Of a DNA stretch of 64,000 bases, positions 51,900 to 59,865 are shown one piece after another (the stretch's first letter is position 1; each line of letters opens with the position of its first letter). The DNA lies in contig NZ_LR026975.1 in assembly GCF_900603025.1 (NCBI RefSeq), positions 3,844,001-3,908,000 of the forward strand. The letters are read 5' to 3'. Source of the stretch: Mycolicibacterium hassiacum DSM 44199. Its GTDB lineage: Bacteria > Actinomycetota > Actinomycetes > Mycobacteriales > Mycobacteriaceae. A model generated the notes under the pieces. That model was not told the origin of the DNA, searched no databases, and saw only the letters and a list, made by a program, of their open reading frames with translations. Made by a program: the position numbers and the translations under genes.

Positions 51900-52392
51900 G
51901 TGGCCCGTGAAGGTGACGATCAACGGTGTGCCCACCGAGGCCGTCGTGGAGCCGCGGTTGACGCTGGCGGATTTCCTGCGGGAACGCTGCGGTCTCACCG
52001 GCACCCACCTGGGCTGCGAGCACGGCGCCTGCGGGGCCTGCACGGTGCTCGTCGACGGTCAGGCCGTGCGGTCGTGTCTGATGTTCGCGGTGCAGGCCGA
52101 CGGCACCGAGGTCACCACCGTCGAGGGCATCGCCGGCGAGGACGGGGAACTGTCCCCGGTGCAGGCCGCGCTGCGCGACTGCCACGGTCTGCAATGCGGC
52201 TTCTGCACACCGGGTTTCGTGGTCTCGATCACCGCGCTGCTGCGCGACAACCCGCAGCCCAGCGACCAGGAGATCCGCGAGGGACTCTCCGGCAACTTCT
52301 GCCGCTGCACCGGCTATCAGGGCATCATCAACGCCGTGCACCGGGCCGCGGAGGCGGTCCGGGAGTCGGGGTCGCCGGACCCGGTCAGCTGA
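51892..52392 (+). CDS. Molybdenum hydroxylase 2Fe-2S small subunit (CoxS family)
   Basis: A 166-residue iron-sulfur subunit with both clusters: the plant-type site C42, C47, C50 and C62 (LGCEHGACGACTVL, SC) and the second site C102, C105, C137 and C139 (LQCGFCTPGF, NFCRCTGYQ). It relays electrons from the molybdenum centre to FAD. Order large-CoxG-FAD-FeS is unusual compared with the common M-S-L order of cox operons. The stop overlaps the convergent SDR stop by 8 bases. Confidence 0.95.
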   Translation: MHEWPVKVTINGVPTEAVVEPRLTLADFLRERCGLTGTHLGCEHGACGACTVLVDGQAVRSCLMFAVQADGTEVTTVEGIAGEDGELSPVQAALRDCHGLQCGFCTPGFVVSITALLRDNPQPSDQEIREGLSGNFCRCTGYQGIINAVHRAAEAVRESGSPDPVS

Positions 52393-53218
52393 CCACGCCG
52401 CGCAGCGCGTCGGCGCCGAACAGCGGCTCGAACATCGCCCGGTAGTCCGGCCCGCGGCGCACCAACATCCCGCCGTCGACGTTGATCACCTGCCCGGTGA
52501 TGTAGGACGCGGCGTCGCTGAGCAGGAACACCGCCGCGTTGGCGACGTCGGTGACCTCGCCCTGGCGCGGTAACGGGGTGCATTCCGCGTAATCGGCGCT
52601 GACCTCGGGGGATTCCAGCACCGGCGCCACCAGATCGGTGCGGATGAGCCCCGGCCGGATGCAGTTGACCCGCACCCACGACGGCCCGAGCTCGTCGGCG
52701 GCCAGCTGCATCAGGTGGTCGATGCCGGCCTTGGAGACCCCGTAGGCGCCGAACCAGCGGTGGGTGTTGCTGGCGGCCACCGAGGAGATGCCGACGAACG
52801 AACCGCCGCCGCCGCGCACCACCTCCCGCGCCGCGTGCTTGAGCACGTACATGGTGCCGTTGATGTTCAGGTCGACGGTGCGCCGCCACGCCTCGGAGTC
52901 GATCTGGGTGATCGGCCCGACCGTCTCGCTGCCGCCGGCGCAGTGCACCACCCCCCACAGCCGGCCGTTCCACGCCGTGGCGGCCTCGACGACCCGGGCC
53001 ACCTCGTCCTCGTTGGTGACGTCGGCCGGCTCGTAGCGCACCGCGCCGGGCCCGCCTGCTGCGCCGATCTCCTCGGCCGCCGACGCCAGCCGGTCCGCGT
53101 TGCGGCCGACCAGCATCGCGTTGCCGCCCGCGGCCACGACCGCCGCGGCCGTACCCTTGCCGATCCCGCTGCCACCTCCGGTGACCAGAACCGTGCGTCC
53201 CGCCAACGACAGCTGCAC
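52385..53218 (-). CDS. Short-chain dehydrogenase/reductase downstream of a KstR-type operator
   Basis: A 277-residue SDR starting (GTG) MQLSLAGRTVLVTGGGSGIG. The strand-2 end LVGRNADRLASAAEE suggests NADP. Catalytic residues are in VGISSVAAS (Ser) and GAYGVSKAGI (Tyr, Lys). It resembles the SDR of the cholesterol regulon in M. tuberculosis (Rv3549c type), which fits the KstR-like palindrome 22 bases upstream of its start. The likely substrate is a hydroxy- or keto-acyl or steroid intermediate. AAAGGGG serves as ribosome site. Confidence 0.88.
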   Translation of the reverse strand: MQLSLAGRTVLVTGGGSGIGKGTAAAVVAAGGNAMLVGRNADRLASAAEEIGAAGGPGAVRYEPADVTNEDEVARVVEAATAWNGRLWGVVHCAGGSETVGPITQIDSEAWRRTVDLNINGTMYVLKHAAREVVRGGGGSFVGISSVAASNTHRWFGAYGVSKAGIDHLMQLAADELGPSWVRVNCIRPGLIRTDLVAPVLESPEVSADYAECTPLPRQGEVTDVANAAVFLLSDAASYITGQVINVDGGMLVRRGPDYRAMFEPLFGADALRGVVS

Positions 53219-53239
53219 CGCCGCCCCTTTCGCCAGAAC

Positions 53240-53253
53240 TAGAACAAGTTCTA
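53240..53253. promoter_or_regulatory. KstR-type operator
   Basis: TAGAACAAGTTCTA matches the mycobacterial KstR consensus TnnAACnnGTTnnA at every fixed position. It sits in a longer palindrome AACTAGAAC-AA-GTTCTAGTT (53237-53256). It lies between the enoyl-CoA hydratase stop and the SDR start, where it would repress the SDR in the absence of cholesterol-derived ligand. kstR itself is not in this window. Confidence 0.75.
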
Positions 53254-53261
53254 GTTATACG

Positions 53262-54206
53262 TCAGGGCTCGTCGCGGCGGGCCACTTTGGGCGCACCCAG
53301 GCTGCGCCAGTCCGGCACGTCCGGCGGCAAGCCCACCGGGTAGCGGTTCTCGTTGGCCGCCGCCCAGTGCGAATGGCCGAGTTCGTGGATGTGGAACGCG
53401 TGTCGCAGCGCCTCGGTGAACCCCATCGCGTCGGCGGCAGCGTTGACCGAGTCCTTGACCAGCAGCGCGGCCATCGTCGGGCGCTCGGCGATCCGACGGG
53501 CGAATTCCAGTGTCTTCTCCTCGAGTTGGTCCCGCGGGAAGACCTTCGACACCATGCCCAGCCGGTAGGCCTCGTCGGCGTCGATCGAATCCCCGGTCAG
53601 CAGCAGCTCCTTGGCCTTGCGGGGACCGAACTCCCAAGGGTGGGCGTAGTACTCGACACCGGGCATGCCCAGCCGCACCGCGACGACGTCGCTGAACCTG
53701 GCGTCGTCGGCGGCCACGATCAGATCACATGCCCAGATCAGCATCAGCGCCGCCGAGATCGCGTTGCCCTGCACCTGCGCGATGGTGATCTTGCGCAGAT
53801 CCCGCCAGCGCCGGGTGTTCTCGAAGTAGTAGTGCCACTCCTGCAGGTAGGTCCGCTCGGCGATGGCGTCCCGGGTGCCGCCGTTGATCCGGAAGGTCGG
53901 GTGCTGGGCGGGTCCCGGGGTGCGTTCCAGCACCGCCTCCTCCGACCCGAGGTCGTGGCCGGCGGAGAAGTTCTTGCCGCGCGCGGCCAGGATGACCACC
54001 CGAACCCGGTCGTCGGCCTCGGCGCGGGTGAACGCCTCGTCGAGTTGCACCAGCAGCGTGCGCGACTGCGCGTTCTGAGCGTCCGGCCGGTTCAACCAGA
54101 TCCGCGCGATCCGACCGTCGTCCAGGGTCTCGTAGGTGACCCGCTCGACCGCGTCACCGCCGTTCGCCTGGGCGCTCGCTGTCGTCGACTCCTCCTGGCT
54201 CGCCAT
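53262..54206 (-). CDS. Enoyl-CoA hydratase/isomerase family protein
   Basis: A 314-residue crotonase-fold protein. RIARIWLNRPDAQNAQSRTL is the N-terminal strand pair, FSAGHDLGSEEA is the oxyanion-hole segment and GNAISAALMLIWACDLIVAA the second. Where hydratases have two catalytic glutamates, VRLGMPGVEYY shows a changed pattern, so a variant reaction (isomerase, thioesterase or hydrolase) is possible. An insertion (ILERTPGPAQHPTF-like segment, residues about 110-145) and the long N-terminus are unusual for short crotonases. ATG preceded by GAGGGG. Same strand as the SDR; the KstR-type site lies between them. Confidence 0.88.
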   Translation of the reverse strand: MASQEESTTASAQANGGDAVERVTYETLDDGRIARIWLNRPDAQNAQSRTLLVQLDEAFTRAEADDRVRVVILAARGKNFSAGHDLGSEEAVLERTPGPAQHPTFRINGGTRDAIAERTYLQEWHYYFENTRRWRDLRKITIAQVQGNAISAALMLIWACDLIVAADDARFSDVVAVRLGMPGVEYYAHPWEFGPRKAKELLLTGDSIDADEAYRLGMVSKVFPRDQLEEKTLEFARRIAERPTMAALLVKDSVNAAADAMGFTEALRHAFHIHELGHSHWAAANENRYPVGLPPDVPDWRSLGAPKVARRDEP

Positions 54207-54369
54207 CGCCCCTCACCTCACTCGCTCTCGTTCTGCGTGCACCTTACGGGGGTACGCCGAGCGGACGGTCACCGGTACCACAGCAACCCCGCAGACGTGA
54301 CGCCGGTCGCAGGTCGGAGCGCGAACCCGAGCGGGCGGGCAACACCGGGCGGCCGGCGCGGCGGCTCTC

Positions 54370-54375
54370 TAGAAT
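54370..54375 (+). promoter_or_regulatory. -10 of a predicted leaderless promoter for the frameshifted small exported gene
   Basis: TAGAAT, six bases before the GTG at 54382. The same hexamer recurs at 54732-54737 before the intact paralogue. Confidence 0.45.
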
Positions 54376-54381
54376 CGCGCC

Positions 54382-54685
54382 GTGAGCAGTTCGCACCCCG
54401 CGTTCCGCCGAGTCCTGGGCGTCGCCGCATTGTGCGCGCTGACGGGCACCGGCGGCGCCCTCGCCGCCCTGCACGGCGGCGCCAGCGGCATCCCGCTGGC
54501 GAAATGCACCAGCGGTGAGGAGCACGACGTCTACACCACGACGTGCGTGCCGTTCCTGGCACCCCGAACTCGACGGCATCCCGTGCATCGGGGCCAGCGC
54601 CAACGCGTGCTTCGCCCTGGCCGAGTCGCAGGGCCTGGGCACCCCCGAGGTCGTGCCCCGGACCTCGATCAGCGCCAGTCCGTAG
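54382..54685 (+). pseudogene. Frameshifted small exported four-cysteine protein
   Basis: GTG start, signal peptide (FRRVLGVAALCALTGTGGAL), then KCTSGEEHDVYTTTCVPFL in frame one. At about 54559 the sense moves to the +1 frame and reads HPELDGIPCIGASANACFAL to AESQGLGTPEVVP and the TAG at 54683. Joined, the pieces match the next gene in its cysteine pattern C-x12-C ... PC-x7-C. Between the pairs it is about 17 residues shorter than the paralogue. It is a broken copy, or one base is wrong in the assembly. Function of the family is unknown. Confidence 0.7.
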
Positions 54686-54794
54686 CCGCTCGCCCCATCG
54701 CCGAAGCTGTGCACGATCGCCCCGGCTTCCCTAGAATCGTGCCGACGACCTGGTCAATTACCAGCAACAATCGAACAGGACAGGAAACGTGACG

Positions 54795-55130
54795 ATGGCG
54801 ACCTCCAAGCTTGCACTTCGACGACTCATCTTCGCCGGTGGTTTCGCGGTTGCGGTTGCCGCAACCCCCGCAATCGCCATCGTCGCGATGCCCGCCCCGG
54901 ACACGGCTCCGGTCGCCCAGCCCTGCAACGGCGGCGAGGAGCCCGACCAGTTCACCGGGATGTGCGTTCCGCACACCGTCCCCAACGCGGGTCCGTCCCC
55001 GTTCAAGACGGAGCCGGGCAACCCGGACATCCCGACGATCATGGGTATCCCGTGCACCGGCCACAACACGGGTGAGTGCATCGGCCTGGCCGAGGAGCAG
55101 CAGGCCATGACGGTGACCCCGCCGAAGTAG
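54795..55130 (+). CDS. Small exported four-cysteine protein of unknown function
   Basis: A 111-residue protein: signal peptide MATSKLALRRLIFAGGFAVA with cleavage near AMPA (residue 32), then CNGGEEPDQFTGMCVPHTVP, a Pro/Gly-rich middle and GIPCTGHNTGECIGLAEEQ. The four cysteines (C-x12-C and PC-x7-C) probably form two disulfides. AGGA stands 9 bases before the ATG at 54795; a GTG at 54789 is possible. TAGAAT at 54732-54737 is a likely -10. It is a paralogue of the frameshifted gene just upstream, so a tandem duplication is likely. Confidence 0.75.
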   Translation: MATSKLALRRLIFAGGFAVAVAATPAIAIVAMPAPDTAPVAQPCNGGEEPDQFTGMCVPHTVPNAGPSPFKTEPGNPDIPTIMGIPCTGHNTGECIGLAEEQQAMTVTPPK

Positions 55131-55199
55131 CCGGTGATCAGCCACAGCCCGACGGTCACCAACTAACCAGCGGGTTCACAGTGGTGGCGGCGACGTCGC

Positions 55200-55205
55200 T
55201 AGAGT
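55200..55205 (+). promoter_or_regulatory. -10 of a predicted leaderless promoter for the small gene before otsA
   Basis: TAGAGT, six bases before the ATG at 55212. No ribosome site precedes the ATG. Confidence 0.45.
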
Positions 55206-55211
55206 TGACGC

Positions 55212-55376
55212 ATGGCTGCGAAATCTGATCCCGCCGAGCTCGGCGACGTCGAGCCGCTCGCCGACGACACCGCTCAGCAGGCCCGCCGGGTCGTGGCCGC
55301 CTACGCCAACGACGCCGACGAGTGCCGCATGTTCCTGTCCATGCTGGGCATCGGGCCCTCGAAGATCGAGGCGTAA
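55212..55376 (+). CDS. 54-residue conserved protein upstream of otsA (Rv3489-like)
   Basis: MAAKSDPAELGDVEPLADDT starts a small acidic protein ending MFLSMLGIGPSKIEA. Size and position match Rv3489, the small gene directly before otsA in M. tuberculosis. Two amphipathic helices are likely (QQARRVVAAYANDADECRMF). No function known. Its TAA touches the otsA GTG without a gap (TAAGTG), so otsA is probably translated by coupling or reinitiation from this leaderless cistron. Confidence 0.8.
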   Translation: MAAKSDPAELGDVEPLADDTAQQARRVVAAYANDADECRMFLSMLGIGPSKIEA

Positions 55377-56828
55377 GTGGCTCCGGAGGGCGGCCGGCAG
55401 GTCGACCCCGGGAATTCCGACTTTGTCGTGGTAGCCAATCGGTTGCCAATCGACATGGAACGGCTACCAGACGGCACCACGACCTGGCGGCGGAGCCCCG
55501 GGGGCCTGGTGACGGCTCTGGAACCACTGCTGCGTCGTCGGCGCGGCGCCTGGATCGGCTGGCCCGGCATCCCCGATGCCGGCGAGGAGCCGATCGCCCA
55601 GGACGACATGACCCTGCGGCCGGTGAACCTGACCGCCCAGGACATCGCCGAGTACTACGAGGGCTTCTCCAACGCCACGCTGTGGCCGCTGTACCACGAC
55701 GTCATCGTCAAGCCCAGCTACCACCGCGAGTGGTGGGAGACCTACGTCAAGGTCAACCGGCGGTTCGCCGAGGCGGCGGCCGAGACCGCCGCCGAGGGCG
55801 CGACGGTGTGGGTACAGGACTACCAGGTGCAGCTGGTGCCGAACATGCTGCGCGAGTTGCGGCCGGATGTGACCATCGGCTTCTTCCTGCACATCCCGTT
55901 CCCGCCGGTCGAGTTGTTCATGCAGATGCCGTGGCGCACCGAGATCATCGAAGGGCTGCTCGGCGCCGACCTGGTCGGGTTCCACCTGCCCGGTGGGGCG
56001 CAGAACTTCCTCTACCTCGCCCGCCGGCTGGTGGGCGTCAACACCACCCGCGCCAACGTCGGGGTGCGCTGCCGGTTCGGCGAGATCGACCTGGGCAACC
56101 GCATCGTGCGGGTGGGCGCGTTCCCGATCTCGATCGACTCCCAGTCGCTCGATCAGCAGTCCCGGTCGCGGGCGATCCGGCAGCGGGCCCGCGAGATCCG
56201 CGCCGAGCTCGGCAACCCGCGCAAGATCCTGCTCGGGGTGGACCGGCTGGACTACACCAAGGGCATCGACGTCCGGCTCAAGGCGTTCTCCGAACTGCTC
56301 GACGAGGACCGGATCAAGGGCACCGACACCGTGCTGGTGCAGCTCGCCACCCCGAGCCGGGAACGGGTGGAGAGCTACATCGCGATGCGCGAGGACATCG
56401 AACGGCAGGTCGGCCACATCAACGGTGAGCACGCCGAGGTGGGCCACCCGATCGTGCACTACCTGCACCGCCCGGTTCCGCGGGATGAGCTGATCGCGTT
56501 CTTCGTCGCCGCCGACGTCATGCTGGTCACCCCGCTGCGCGACGGGATGAACCTGGTCGCCAAGGAGTACGTGGCCTGCCGCAGCGACCTCGGCGGAGCG
56601 CTGGTGTTGAGCGAGTTCACCGGCGCGGCGGCCGAACTGCGCCAGGCCTACCTGGTCAACCCGCACCACCTCGAGGACGTCAAGGACGCGATCGAGCGGG
56701 CGCTGAACCAGACACCGGAGGAGGGCCGGCGGCGGATGCGGGCGCTGCGGCGGCAGGTGCTCACCCACGACGTCGATCTGTGGGCGCGGTCGTTCCTCGA
56801 CGCGCTGGCCACCACCAAACTGGAGTGA
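55377..56828 (+). CDS. otsA: Trehalose-6-phosphate synthase OtsA
   Basis: A 483-residue GT20 glycosyltransferase that joins a nucleotide-activated glucose (ADP- or UDP-glucose in mycobacteria) to glucose-6-phosphate. Motifs: [10 protein letters not shown] at the N-terminus, [51 protein letters not shown] (donor-binding) and [14 protein letters not shown]. Trehalose-6-phosphate goes on to trehalose for mycolate carriers and stress protection. GTG start directly follows the 54-aa gene. Confidence 0.96.
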   Translation: MAPEGGRQVDPGNSDFVVVANRLPIDMERLPDGTTTWRRSPGGLVTALEPLLRRRRGAWIGWPGIPDAGEEPIAQDDMTLRPVNLTAQDIAEYYEGFSNATLWPLYHDVIVKPSYHREWWETYVKVNRRFAEAAAETAAEGATVWVQDYQVQLVPNMLRELRPDVTIGFFLHIPFPPVELFMQMPWRTEIIEGLLGADLVGFHLPGGAQNFLYLARRLVGVNTTRANVGVRCRFGEIDLGNRIVRVGAFPISIDSQSLDQQSRSRAIRQRAREIRAELGNPRKILLGVDRLDYTKGIDVRLKAFSELLDEDRIKGTDTVLVQLATPSRERVESYIAMREDIERQVGHINGEHAEVGHPIVHYLHRPVPRDELIAFFVAADVMLVTPLRDGMNLVAKEYVACRSDLGGALVLSEFTGAAAELRQAYLVNPHHLEDVKDAIERALNQTPEEGRRRMRALRRQVLTHDVDLWARSFLDALATTKLE

Positions 56829-56831
56829 CCC

Positions 56832-57341
56832 CTAGATCGGCGTGACGTTGTCGATCAGCCACTTGCCGTCGACCTTCTTGTAGTCGACCCGCACCCGGCT
56901 GCCCTGGTAGACCGGCTCCTTGGACTTGTCGGTCGTGGTGTGGTTCAGGTACACCAGCACCGACGCCGCGCTCCGGCTCGCCTGCATCACCCCCACGCCG
57001 ACCACGTGGGCCTGGCTGACCACCTGGCGTTCCCGCGCCTGCGAGATGATCCCGCGCTGCTCGATAAGCTGCTTGAACTCCTCCCGGAACGTCGGGGTCA
57101 GCAGCGGGTAGATCTCGTTGTGGGTGCGCTCGACGGTCTGGTAGTCGTAGGTGTACATGCGGGGCAGTTGTTCGGCCGCCAGCTGCGGGAGCTCGGCACG
57201 GGCGGCCTGTTCGCCCCGCAGCGCCACCCGGTCCCAGTAGAACGCCCCGCCGATCGCTGCCGCGCCGACGAACCCGACCGCCAGCACGATGCCGACCAGC
57301 GTGACCAGCGTGGGCACCCAGCGCCGGTTGCGGACCCCCAT
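56832..57341 (-). CDS. Mce-associated membrane protein (Rv3492c-like)
   Basis: A 169-residue protein with one N-terminal membrane helix (TLVTLVGIVLAVGFVGAAAI, residues about 11-33) and an exported NTF2-like domain (YTYDYQTVERTHNEIYPLLT ... KKVDGKWLIDNVTPI). This is the Mam/Mas pattern of proteins coded after mce genes; they are thought to stabilise the Mce transporter. It is the last gene of the mce4 operon, with a one-base overlap (TGATG) with the gene before it, and converges with otsA 3 bases away. Confidence 0.9.
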   Translation of the reverse strand: MGVRNRRWVPTLVTLVGIVLAVGFVGAAAIGGAFYWDRVALRGEQAARAELPQLAAEQLPRMYTYDYQTVERTHNEIYPLLTPTFREEFKQLIEQRGIISQARERQVVSQAHVVGVGVMQASRSAASVLVYLNHTTTDKSKEPVYQGSRVRVDYKKVDGKWLIDNVTPI

Positions 57342-58063
57342 CAGTTGCCCCCGTCCGGGTACTTCACGTCGTAGCCGGTCATCCGCCCGGACTCGTCCTC
57401 GTGCACGATCACCCGGAACCGGTAGAACTGCGTCGGAAGGTTGTTGCCGTCCAGGTCGGTGATGGTGACCTTCGCCGCCACCAGCACCGCGGCGTTCTTG
57501 GACACCTCGTCGAGCTTCTCCAGCGCCGCACCGGAGATGGCGGCCTCGGAGCTGGCGTTGGTGCCGCGGAACAGCATCTTGAGGAATTCGGTGTTGTTGT
57601 CCTGGGTCAGCATCGCGTTCAGCGGCCCGCTGGTGCTGGCCACGAACCGGTCGACGCTCTCGTCGATGCTCTCCTGGTCGTAGCTGAACATGTTCACCAC
57701 CAGCTGCGAGGCGGTGTCGACGAACCGCTGCTCGCGGGCCAGCGCCTGTTCCTCGGCGCGCTGCCGGTCGTGCATCCAGTAGGCCAGCCCACCCAGGGTC
57801 GCCCCGGCCAGGCTCAACACCACCAGTGCGACGACGGCGACGAGCCGCCGGTGCCCCGCACGCGGCCGCGGCGCGGCAGGTTTGACCACCCGGACGGTGG
57901 CGTAGTCGACCGTCGGCCGCACCGCGACACCGGCCGGCATGCTGCCGGCCGCGACGGTGTCGCCCGCCGGGCCCGGGGGCCGGGACGCCCGCCGGCGCGG
58001 GCGCGTCGTCGCGCTGGGTGTGGTCTGCGAGCCGTTGACGTCCGATGTCGACTCGTCGGTCAC
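57341..58063 (-). CDS. Mce-associated membrane protein (Rv3493c-like)
   Basis: A 240-residue Mce-associated protein. A basic, Pro-rich cytoplasmic N-terminus (PRRRASRPPGPAG) leads to a membrane helix (LVAVVALVVLSLAGATLGGL, residues about 73-95) and a periplasmic NTF2-like domain (VVNMFSYDQESIDESVDRFV ... VIVHEDESGRMTGYDVKYP). GTG start with GGAGGAA 4-5 bases upstream. The 92-bp gap to mce4F is the only sizeable gap in this part of the operon. Confidence 0.9.
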   Translation of the reverse strand: MTDESTSDVNGSQTTPSATTRPRRRASRPPGPAGDTVAAGSMPAGVAVRPTVDYATVRVVKPAAPRPRAGHRRLVAVVALVVLSLAGATLGGLAYWMHDRQRAEEQALAREQRFVDTASQLVVNMFSYDQESIDESVDRFVASTSGPLNAMLTQDNNTEFLKMLFRGTNASSEAAISGAALEKLDEVSKNAAVLVAAKVTITDLDGNNLPTQFYRFRVIVHEDESGRMTGYDVKYPDGGN

Positions 58064-58155
58064 CGAGTTCCTCCTCGCGGGGTCCCGCCGAGAGCGCCCG
58101 TGCTGCGGCCGGTCACGGGTCGCCCGGCGAGCACGGCGATGACAGCCATCATCGT

Positions 58156-59865
58156 CTACGCCTGTTTCGGCGGCAGCATCAGGTCAGCCCAGTTCTCCGC
58201 CGGGGCGAACTTGTCGGTGCCGGCGGCGAACACACCGGTGCCACCCGCAGGGTCGACGAACTTGCCGTTGTGGTCGTAGGTGGTGAAGCTCGCCGGAGCC
58301 ACCGTCGGGGCCTCGGCGGGCAGCGGCGCCTCGGGCGCGGGCGCCGGCGCGGGTGGTGGCGGCGGCGCGGGGCGGCCGTACGGGGGCACCACGTGATCCG
58401 GCGGCGAGAAGTACGGCCACGGCGGCGGCAGCGTCGGCCCCACCTCGTTCGGCGGGTACGGCAGCGGGTAGGGCGCATGCGGCGCCGGCCCCGGCCCCGG
58501 CTCGACCCCGGGCGGCAGCTGCACCACCGGTGGTCCCGGATCGGGGTCCACCTGCGGCGGGATGTAGGGGAACTTGTTGGGCGGCAGGATGTTGCGCCCC
58601 ACCTCCGGGGTGTCGTCCTCGCGCTGGTCCATCGGGGTGCCGACCGGCACCGGAGCACCGCGCCACGGGTTGTTGCCGATCGGCTTGTACCCCTCCGGAT
58701 CCCGGCACAGCTGCACGGTCGGCGCCCGCTTGCCCGGGAACTCCATGCACGGGTAGTTGCGCGCCCCGCGCACCACCGCGGGATCGTTGTGCGGCGTCTT
58801 GCAGTACAGATCCTTGGGCAGGTCCCGCAGCGTCTCGTCGGCCGGCGAGCGCATCTCGCTCGGCGGCAGGAACCCGGTCAGGCACGGCGGCGGATCCTGC
58901 AGGTCGATCTTGAAGTCCAGCTTGCCGCCCTCGTCGGCGGGCACCCCGCCGGCGACGGTCAGCAGGGCCGCCATCAGCGCGGGGAACACCACCAGGGCGT
59001 GCTCGATCGACTTGCTGTAGATGACGCCGATGCGCCCGAAGTTGGCCAGGTTCGCGGCCAGCACCGGGAACGACGGCCGGATGCCCGCGAACAGTTCGTT
59101 CGCCCGTTCGGTCGCCCCGGGCACCGTCTTGAGCGTGGTGCGGAACTGCTGATCGGCGCCCGCCAGTTCGCCGGTCAGCCGCGCCAGCCCGTCGGCCAGC
59201 GAGCGGATGTCGTCGCCGCTGCGCATCTGGGCCTCCAGGAACGGGCCGGCCTGATCGATGAGCTGGTTGATCTGCCCATAGTTCGCGTTGGCCTCGTCGA
59301 CCAGCAGCCGGGACGACTCGATCAACCGGGCCAGCTCCGGGCCGGAGCCGTTGAACGCGTTGAACGTCTCGCGCAGCAGGTCCTGCAGCCGGGTGTTGTT
59401 GACGCTGTTGACCAGTCGATCGGCCTCGTCGAGCAACCCGGCGACGTCCTGGCCGATCGCGGTGCGGTCCAGACCGATGTGCGATCCGTTGCGCAGCACC
59501 GACGGCGACGGGTCCTCGTTCTCCGGCGGCACCAGGTCGACGTACTGTTCACCGACCGCCGACACGCTCTTGACGGTGGCGGTCACGTTGTCGGGCACTT
59601 TGGTGCTGCTGCTGAGCCGCATCTGCGCGACGACGGCGTCGTCGGAGAGCTTGACCGACTCCACCCGGCCCACGGTCACGCCGCGGTAGGTGACGTTGGC
59701 GTTGGCGTACAAGCCGCCGGCGGCTTCGAAGTCCGCGGTCACCCGGTAGGTGCCGATCCCCAGCGCCGCCGGCACCTGCAGATAGAAGATCGAGATCGCG
59801 CCGACGGTCAGCACCGTGACGATCGCGAAGATCGACAGCTGGACCCGGGTCAGCCGAGTGAGCAT
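58156..59865 (-). CDS. mce4F: Mce4F, MCE-family subunit of the sterol importer
   Basis: A 569-residue MCE protein. N-terminal membrane anchor (VQLSIFAIVTVLTVGAISIF), then the MlaD/MCE domain (YRVTADFEAAGGLYANANVT YRGV-type start and VGEQYVDLVPP), a long helical coiled region, and a Pro-rich C-terminal tail (residues about 425-545) typical of MceF. Six Mce proteins form a hetero-hexameric tunnel; Mce4 imports cholesterol with the YrbE4 permeases and an MceG ATPase. ATG follows the mce4E stop directly. Confidence 0.93.
   Translation of the reverse strand: MLTRLTRVQLSIFAIVTVLTVGAISIFYLQVPAALGIGTYRVTADFEAAGGLYANANVTYRGVTVGRVESVKLSDDAVVAQMRLSSSTKVPDNVTATVKSVSAVGEQYVDLVPPENEDPSPSVLRNGSHIGLDRTAIGQDVAGLLDEADRLVNSVNNTRLQDLLRETFNAFNGSGPELARLIESSRLLVDEANANYGQINQLIDQAGPFLEAQMRSGDDIRSLADGLARLTGELAGADQQFRTTLKTVPGATERANELFAGIRPSFPVLAANLANFGRIGVIYSKSIEHALVVFPALMAALLTVAGGVPADEGGKLDFKIDLQDPPPCLTGFLPPSEMRSPADETLRDLPKDLYCKTPHNDPAVVRGARNYPCMEFPGKRAPTVQLCRDPEGYKPIGNNPWRGAPVPVGTPMDQREDDTPEVGRNILPPNKFPYIPPQVDPDPGPPVVQLPPGVEPGPGPAPHAPYPLPYPPNEVGPTLPPPWPYFSPPDHVVPPYGRPAPPPPPAPAPAPEAPLPAEAPTVAPASFTTYDHNGKFVDPAGGTGVFAAGTDKFAPAENWADLMLPPKQA

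Noticed and set aside
48009..52392. Calling the operon a form I carbon monoxide dehydrogenase
   Set aside because: The diagnostic AYxCSFR loop is absent; the loop reads AYRGPW, so CO oxidation is not supported despite CoxG, CoxM and CoxS relatives.
53240..53253. The palindrome as a KstR2 or LexA site
   Set aside because: It does not fit the KstR2 AnCAAGnnCTTGnT pattern or the mycobacterial SOS box TCGAAC-N4-GTTCGA, but fits KstR at all fixed bases.
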